Assembly: GCA_012841255.1 (NCBI GenBank)
Contig: DUUZ01000099.1
Coordinates: 1 to 9,846 of the forward strand
Length of the DNA: 9,846 nt
Direction: 5' to 3'
Source: Clostridiaceae bacterium
GTDB lineage: Bacteria; Bacillota; Clostridia; Saccharofermentanales; DTU023
Made by a program: the position numbers and the translations under genes. Positions 5,873 through 9,846 of the stretch are shown here, one piece after another. The notes under the pieces are model-generated. The model saw only the letters and a program-made list of their open reading frames with translations. It was not told where the DNA came from and made no database searches. Numbering within the stretch: position 1 is the first letter of the stretch; every line of letters starts with the position of its first letter.

Positions 5873-8134
5873 GTGAACAGGTTAGGCAGAGAACAAAAAG
5901 CGGCAAGACGGAAGCTCTTGGAGATGACCCCGGTTCGTCTTTGCCTTGCCCTTCTATTGACCCTGCTGCTGGTCCTTTCCGTAAGCTTCCCCTCCGGCCG
6001 GGCCATGGCTGTCACGCTCCCCGAGGGAGAAACCATCAACAAGATCGGCTACACCAATTCGGCGGGCGGAAGTGCCCTTCGGACCCAGCCCCGGATCAAT
6101 TCATCCACCTTCATCGCCTACCTGGCCCAGGGGACCCAGGTTGAGGTATTTGTCAAAGTCAAGGGCGACGCCTCCGGCGGCTCGACCGACTGGTACTACG
6201 TGCGGGATGTCATGCGCAACCGCTACGGCTATGTCCATGCCAGTCTGGTCACCTTGTCCACCATCCCCATCAACCCCGACCCTGTCGACCCTGACCAGGA
6301 TTTTGAAGGCTACCTGGACAGCCAGGGCTTTCCCGCCTCCTACAAGCCGGCACTTCGCCAGCTCCACGCCGCCCATCCCAGCTGGGTCTTTACGGCCTTC
6401 CATGTGGTGGATGAGGACACCAAAAACACGGGCTGGCAGCCTTTGGCCTTCACCAAGGCCCTGGACAAGGAGATGACCCCGGGCTACAACCTGGTGACCA
6501 AGAGCGCTGTGCTCAGCCACCGCTCCTACGATGCCCCCAACTACATCTATGCCACTGATACCTGGAAGGTTTACGATGCCGGCGGCTGGATCGGCGCCAG
6601 CCGGGACATTGTCGGCTATTCCCTGGATCCCCGGAATTTCCTGAATGAACAGCAGATTTTCCAGTTCGAAAAACTGACCTACCATCCGGAAGTCCACAAG
6701 ATCGAGGTCGTGGAAGCCGCTATCGCAGGCTCTTTCATGGCCGGGAAAACCGTGACCTTCACGGATCTTTCCGGAACCAGCAGAACCATGACCTATGCTG
6801 AGATCTTCATGGACGCCGCCGAGCGGACCGGGGTCAACCCCTTCTTCCTGGTCCAGCGCTCTCTGACCGAGGTGGGGAAGAACGGTTCAGACTCCGTTTC
6901 AGGAACCGTCTCGGGTTATGAGGGCTACTACAACTTCTACAACATCGGGGCAACGGCCGGCAGTTCACCCATCCTGAACGGCCTCCGCTATGCCCGTTAT
7001 GGAAGTACGGGAAGCGGCCCCACCCAAAATGAGAAGACCAAGTATCTCCTGCCCTGGGACAGCCCCTGGCGGGCCATTGTCGGAGGGGCCTTCTGGATCG
7101 GCGAAGGCTATATCATCCCCGGCCAGGACACCTCCTACCTGCAAAAATTCAATATCGACGGGGCCACCTACGGAACCTACTGGCACCAGTATATGGGGAA
7201 TGTCTATGCCCCCACCATTGAGGCCTCCCGGGTCTACAACATGTACAAGAATGAAGGAGTTCTCGATGCTCCCTTCGTCTTCCGGATCCCGGTCATGGCC
7301 AGCATGCCCCAGTCGGCCTATCCCTACCCCAGCGATAACCTGAGCCGCAACAACTGGCTCCAATCCCTGACAGTTTCTGCGGGCACCCTGAGCCCGGCTT
7401 TCAATGCGGAAAAATATGCCTATTCCCTGACGGTTCCTGCCGGAACCGACAAGCTGACAATCACGGCCCAGGCCTTCCATCCCAAGGCCACCATTAAGAA
7501 TGCAGGGACCGTGTCCCTGAACACAGGGGTTAATACCATCGCCGTTGAGACCATCTCCGAAAACGGCCTGAAGCGGGTCTACACTCTGACGGTCACCCGG
7601 CCGGGAGGGGGTACGACCACGCCGACCACAGCACCCCCGGCTACAAGCACAAGCACAAGCACGACAACTCCGGCAACGACATCCGGACCGGCCGTAGGAG
7701 CCGGGGACAGCTACCTGATCAAGGGCGATTTCCTGATCAATGCCTGCCCGACGGAAGGCCGCAACAAGGCGGGGAAGATCCTGTCCGCCCTGACGCTCCC
7801 GTCTGGTTATACGGCTAAAATAAGCGATTCCACCGGAGCGGCGGCCACCGCTGACACCCTCCTTGGTACAGGCTCCAAAATTGAGATATTCTATGAAGGT
7901 GCGCAAAAAGCAGAGAGGACCCTCCTGCTTGTCATATACGGCGATGCCAACGGGGACGGCAAGATCAATTCCATCGACCTGTCCTACATCATCGACTCCA
8001 TGTACAAGGGCCAAAGCTGGACTGCCGCGCAAAACGCGGCCCTGGATGCCAGCCGGGACGGCAAGGTCAACTCCATTGACCTGTCGGTTCTGATCGACCA
8101 TATGTACAAGGGGCAGACGATTAAGCAGAACTGA
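5873..8134 (+). CDS. Secreted SH3/GH73 N-acetylglucosaminidase with C-terminal dockerin
   Basis: This exported peptidoglycan hydrolase has 753 residues from the GTG at 5873 (GGGG 7 nt upstream; an ATG at 5924 is an alternative). A basic n-region and hydrophobic core (22-39) end in AMA, giving a likely cleavage after A46. An SH3-like domain (about 54-128) follows, then a linker and GFPASY...HPSWVF (152-173). The GH73 region (about 245-475) contains YSLDPRNFLNE (249-259), the likely catalytic Glu in RSLTEVGKNGS (E333), YEGYYNFYNIGA (349-360) and WHQYMGNVYAP (437-447). Next come a cadherin-like beta-sandwich (about 494-576), a Thr/Ser linker (580-604), a small beta-rich domain (about 608-688) and a two-repeat type I dockerin (688-747). 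It should cut GlcNAc-MurNAc bonds, and the dockerin should attach it to a cohesin partner, such as the product of the next gene 34 nt downstream. No cellulase-type domain is present. Confidence 0.92.
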   Translation: MNRLGREQKAARRKLLEMTPVRLCLALLLTLLLVLSVSFPSGRAMAVTLPEGETINKIGYTNSAGGSALRTQPRINSSTFIAYLAQGTQVEVFVKVKGDASGGSTDWYYVRDVMRNRYGYVHASLVTLSTIPINPDPVDPDQDFEGYLDSQGFPASYKPALRQLHAAHPSWVFTAFHVVDEDTKNTGWQPLAFTKALDKEMTPGYNLVTKSAVLSHRSYDAPNYIYATDTWKVYDAGGWIGASRDIVGYSLDPRNFLNEQQIFQFEKLTYHPEVHKIEVVEAAIAGSFMAGKTVTFTDLSGTSRTMTYAEIFMDAAERTGVNPFFLVQRSLTEVGKNGSDSVSGTVSGYEGYYNFYNIGATAGSSPILNGLRYARYGSTGSGPTQNEKTKYLLPWDSPWRAIVGGAFWIGEGYIIPGQDTSYLQKFNIDGATYGTYWHQYMGNVYAPTIEASRVYNMYKNEGVLDAPFVFRIPVMASMPQSAYPYPSDNLSRNNWLQSLTVSAGTLSPAFNAEKYAYSLTVPAGTDKLTITAQAFHPKATIKNAGTVSLNTGVNTIAVETISENGLKRVYTLTVTRPGGGTTTPTTAPPATSTSTSTTTPATTSGPAVGAGDSYLIKGDFLINACPTEGRNKAGKILSALTLPSGYTAKISDSTGAAATADTLLGTGSKIEIFYEGAQKAERTLLLVIYGDANGDGKINSIDLSYIIDSMYKGQSWTAAQNAALDASRDGKVNSIDLSVLIDHMYKGQTIKQN
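7643..7660 (+). repeat. Short tandem repeat (ACAAGC x3) in the Thr/Ser linker
   Basis: Three exact hexamers encode Thr-Ser three times (residues 591-596) in the flexible linker between the cadherin-like domain and the dockerin region of the glucosaminidase. Such repeats can expand or contract in frame, changing linker length. Confidence 0.7.
7943..8113 (+). repeat. Duplicated calcium-binding repeats of the type I dockerin
   Basis: Two EF-hand-like loops with following helices lie at residues 691-713 and 725-747. Loop 1 is DANGDGKINSID (ligands D691, N693, D695, N699, D702). Loop 2 is DASRDGKVNSID (D725, S727, D729, N733, D736). Each continues into L-S-x-x-I-D-x-M-Y-K-G. Positions 10, 11, 17, 18 and 22 of each repeat, which decide cohesin choice in known dockerins, are identical (S, I, I, D, K), so the module is internally symmetric. 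Confidence 0.88.
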
Positions 8135-8168
8135 GCCGAAATACTTTGAAAGCGACAATTGACGGATC

Positions 8169-9846
8169 ATGAAAATAAAAAGAGCAGCAGTGCTGATCGC
8201 ATTGACAATGGTTGTATTCATGGCATGGCCGGGACTCCCGGTGCATGCGGCGGACCGGGCCAGAATTACAGGACCTTCTGAAGGCCAGGTGGGGGGGACC
8301 ATCCAGGTGACGCTGGGATTCCCCGAGATCATGACCAAGAGCTGCGACTTCTTCATCAGCTATCCCAATACTCTTTTGAAATTCAAGTCTGTTGCGGATA
8401 TCTCGGGCCTGAACGGTTCCGTCAACTCGGGGCATCCCGGGGCCGCAAATATACTCCGGGTCGGAACGGTCCTTTTGGCCGGAGATGAAAAGAAGGTCAG
8501 CAATGCCCTGCGGGTGACCTTTGAAGTTCTGGCAGCCGGTTCAGGGGAGATCGTTATCACCGAGGCCGACAACGGCAAGGCCAATCTGGAGCCAGGGGCA
8601 AAAATCAGCTTGCAGCTGAAGGCCGCGGCACCCCCGACTACGACCACTCCGACAACCCCCCGAACCACAACCACAACCCGGACGACAACAACCAGCAGGA
8701 CTCCTTCCGCTTCGTCCACCAGCACGACCGCTCCTTCGCAGGAAACGACACCTTCCTCCCAGCCGGAGGAAAGCCTGCCGGACCTTCTGACAGCAGGTGT
8801 CCTGGGTCAGGATTTGGAGGGAAAGGATCTCAATATCCCCGAAACCACCCCTGCGGCCGGTCAGATCCCCGAATCCTTCGAAGCGGCCGAGATCAGCTGG
8901 AAGGACGGCCGGGTGATGGGCTACCGGTCCGAGACCCTTCCCCACACGCTGTTCTGGCTTGCGGATGAAGCGGGCAGCTCACGTTTTTACTTGTTTGATG
9001 AAGAGACCCAGGTCTTCCACCCCTATTTAAGGACCGAATGGTCTTCGCGCTATTTTGTTTTCTCGGTTCTGGCAGAAGAAGATATTCCCGCCGGCTTTGA
9101 AGCTGCGACGGCCCGGATCTGGGGAAGCGAGGTGCCTGTCTACAAACCGCTGGCCGGTCATTATGTTTCCAAGGCCTTTTTTGATCAGTATCTCAAGGGG
9201 GAGGAAAACCCCGGCGGGGAGCTGCCCGCCAACTTCTACCTTCTGGCTCTGCGGATGAACGACACGGGCGAAAAAGGCCTCTATTTCTACGATGCCACCC
9301 TGGATTCCCTGATTCGGGCGGATTTATGGCTGGTCCCGGTGGAAGGGACCGTTCTGGCAGATGATACGGAAGCCCCGCACCAACCCAGTGAAACGGAGCC
9401 TGTTGAAAGTCAGCCGCCCGAGACCGAGCCCCTGCCTTCGGAAACCGAGCTTGTGGCTTCCGGCGGGACTCTCAACCTCTTTGGCTATTCAATCCCCATC
9501 ATCTGGCTGATCGCCGCCGGCGCCCTGCTCCTTCTCCTCCTGATCCCGCTCATCTGGCTTATTGTCCGGACGGTCCGTGCCAACCGGATCGCCCCCGTCC
9601 TGACCCTGGGAGATCTGGATGAAGACAGCAGCTACTACGATGAGGAGCTTTCAGATTACGAGGACTTCCCCCTTTTCCCGGTCATCGGAAAGACGGACGG
9701 GGAGGAGAGTACCCAGGCCCTTGAAGAGCCGGATACGGAAAGCGGCTGGGACTCTCTGGAAGAAACCCTGAAGCGGATTGAAGAGAAAAAGGCGCCGGAA
9801 GAGGATCTGCCGGCGGGCCTCAACCCCATCAGCCACCGCCGCCCCG
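8169..9846 (+). CDS. Membrane-anchored cohesin-domain protein (partial, 3' end cut)
   Basis: 559 residues are visible and the frame is open at the right edge. A signal peptide (MKIKRAAVLIALTMVVF, cleavage near VHA-A at 27/28) precedes a cohesin-like beta-sandwich (about 31-150). Its marks are GQVGGTIQVTLGF (39-51), DFFISYPNTLLKFKSV (60-75), ALRVTFEVLAAGSGEIVI (113-130) and a final ISLQL strand. A Thr/Pro-rich linker (155-200) leads to an unrecognised domain (about 236-396), a Pro/Glu-rich stalk (400-428), one transmembrane helix (about 442-466) followed by RTVRANR, and a very acidic cytoplasmic tail with SSYYDEEL. I infer a surface receptor whose cohesin docks the dockerin glucosaminidase encoded 34 nt upstream. 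The ATG at 8169 is the first possible start after an in-frame TGA at 8160-8162. It lacks a good Shine-Dalgarno (only GGAT 1 nt away), so translation may depend on reinitiation from the upstream gene. The cohesin call rests on pattern and context, not on a database match. Confidence 0.75.
   Translation, partial: MKIKRAAVLIALTMVVFMAWPGLPVHAADRARITGPSEGQVGGTIQVTLGFPEIMTKSCDFFISYPNTLLKFKSVADISGLNGSVNSGHPGAANILRVGTVLLAGDEKKVSNALRVTFEVLAAGSGEIVITEADNGKANLEPGAKISLQLKAAAPPTTTTPTTPRTTTTTRTTTTSRTPSASSTSTTAPSQETTPSSQPEESLPDLLTAGVLGQDLEGKDLNIPETTPAAGQIPESFEAAEISWKDGRVMGYRSETLPHTLFWLADEAGSSRFYLFDEETQVFHPYLRTEWSSRYFVFSVLAEEDIPAGFEAATARIWGSEVPVYKPLAGHYVSKAFFDQYLKGEENPGGELPANFYLLALRMNDTGEKGLYFYDATLDSLIRADLWLVPVEGTVLADDTEAPHQPSETEPVESQPPETEPLPSETELVASGGTLNLFGYSIPIIWLIAAGALLLLLLIPLIWLIVRTVRANRIAPVLTLGDLDEDSSYYDEELSDYEDFPLFPVIGKTDGEESTQALEEPDTESGWDSLEETLKRIEEKKAPEEDLPAGLNPISHRRP
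8631..8768 (+). repeat. Low-complexity Thr-rich linker DNA
   Basis: This AC-rich segment encodes residues 155-200 of the cohesin protein, mostly Thr with Pro, Ser and Arg. It resembles the shorter Thr/Ser linker in the neighbouring glucosaminidase. Such linkers are typical of secreted, often glycosylated, modular proteins and of scaffoldins. Confidence 0.75.

Noticed and set aside
6965..8356. 463-codon open frame on the minus strand opposite the glucosaminidase
   Set aside because: Its translation shows low-complexity Arg/Gly/Cys stretches opposite the Thr/Ser linker, and it lies antisense to well-supported GH73 and dockerin domains.
5873..9846. Part of a cellulosome
   Set aside because: No cellulase, hemicellulase, carbohydrate-binding module or multi-cohesin scaffoldin is visible; the only catalytic domain is a peptidoglycan hydrolase and only one cohesin-like domain is seen.
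1..9846. tRNA/rRNA genes, CRISPR arrays, insertion sequences or prophage genes
   Set aside because: I saw no spaced direct-repeat array, transposase or integrase motif, or RNA-gene-like stretch; almost all of the window is accounted for by recognised coding regions.

Overview
The window looks like chromosomal DNA from a fairly GC-rich Gram-positive (Firmicutes/Clostridia-like) anaerobe. The evidence is a long-form ribosome hibernation factor, a PcrA-type helicase, an SH3/GH73 cell-wall hydrolase and cohesin/dockerin modules, all with clear AGGAGG-type ribosome binding sites on most genes. The class assignment is inference from gene content; the sequence itself names no species.

Layout. Positions 1-831 (minus strand) hold the N-terminal 277 codons of an OPT-family membrane transporter that runs off the left edge. 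A roughly 125-bp divergent intergenic region follows, with a good -10 box for rightward transcription. Positions 957-5742 hold a tight rightward cluster: hpf (ribosome hibernation), pcrA (UvrD/PcrA repair helicase, TTG start overlapping the hpf stop), a dGTPase-like HD phosphohydrolase and a YfbR-type 5'-deoxynucleotidase. Gaps are -4, 14 and 9 nt, so this is probably one transcript. It joins ribosome dormancy, DNA unwinding/repair and deoxynucleotide breakdown.

A 130-bp regulatory-looking gap (5743-5872) has a perfect 10-bp dyad and a possible nine-codon leader ORF. Two exported proteins follow. The first (5873-8134) is a signal-peptide N-acetylglucosaminidase (SH3 + GH73 + cadherin-like domain) ending in a two-repeat type I dockerin. 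The second (8169 to the right edge) starts with a signal peptide and a cohesin-like domain, then has a Thr-rich linker, an unrecognised extracellular domain, one transmembrane helix and an acidic cytoplasmic tail cut by the window end.

The most interesting hypothesis is that these last two genes form a self-contained cohesin-dockerin pair that docks a peptidoglycan hydrolase onto a membrane-anchored receptor, a non-cellulosomal use of this interaction. No RNA genes, CRISPR arrays, insertion sequences or attachment sites were seen.
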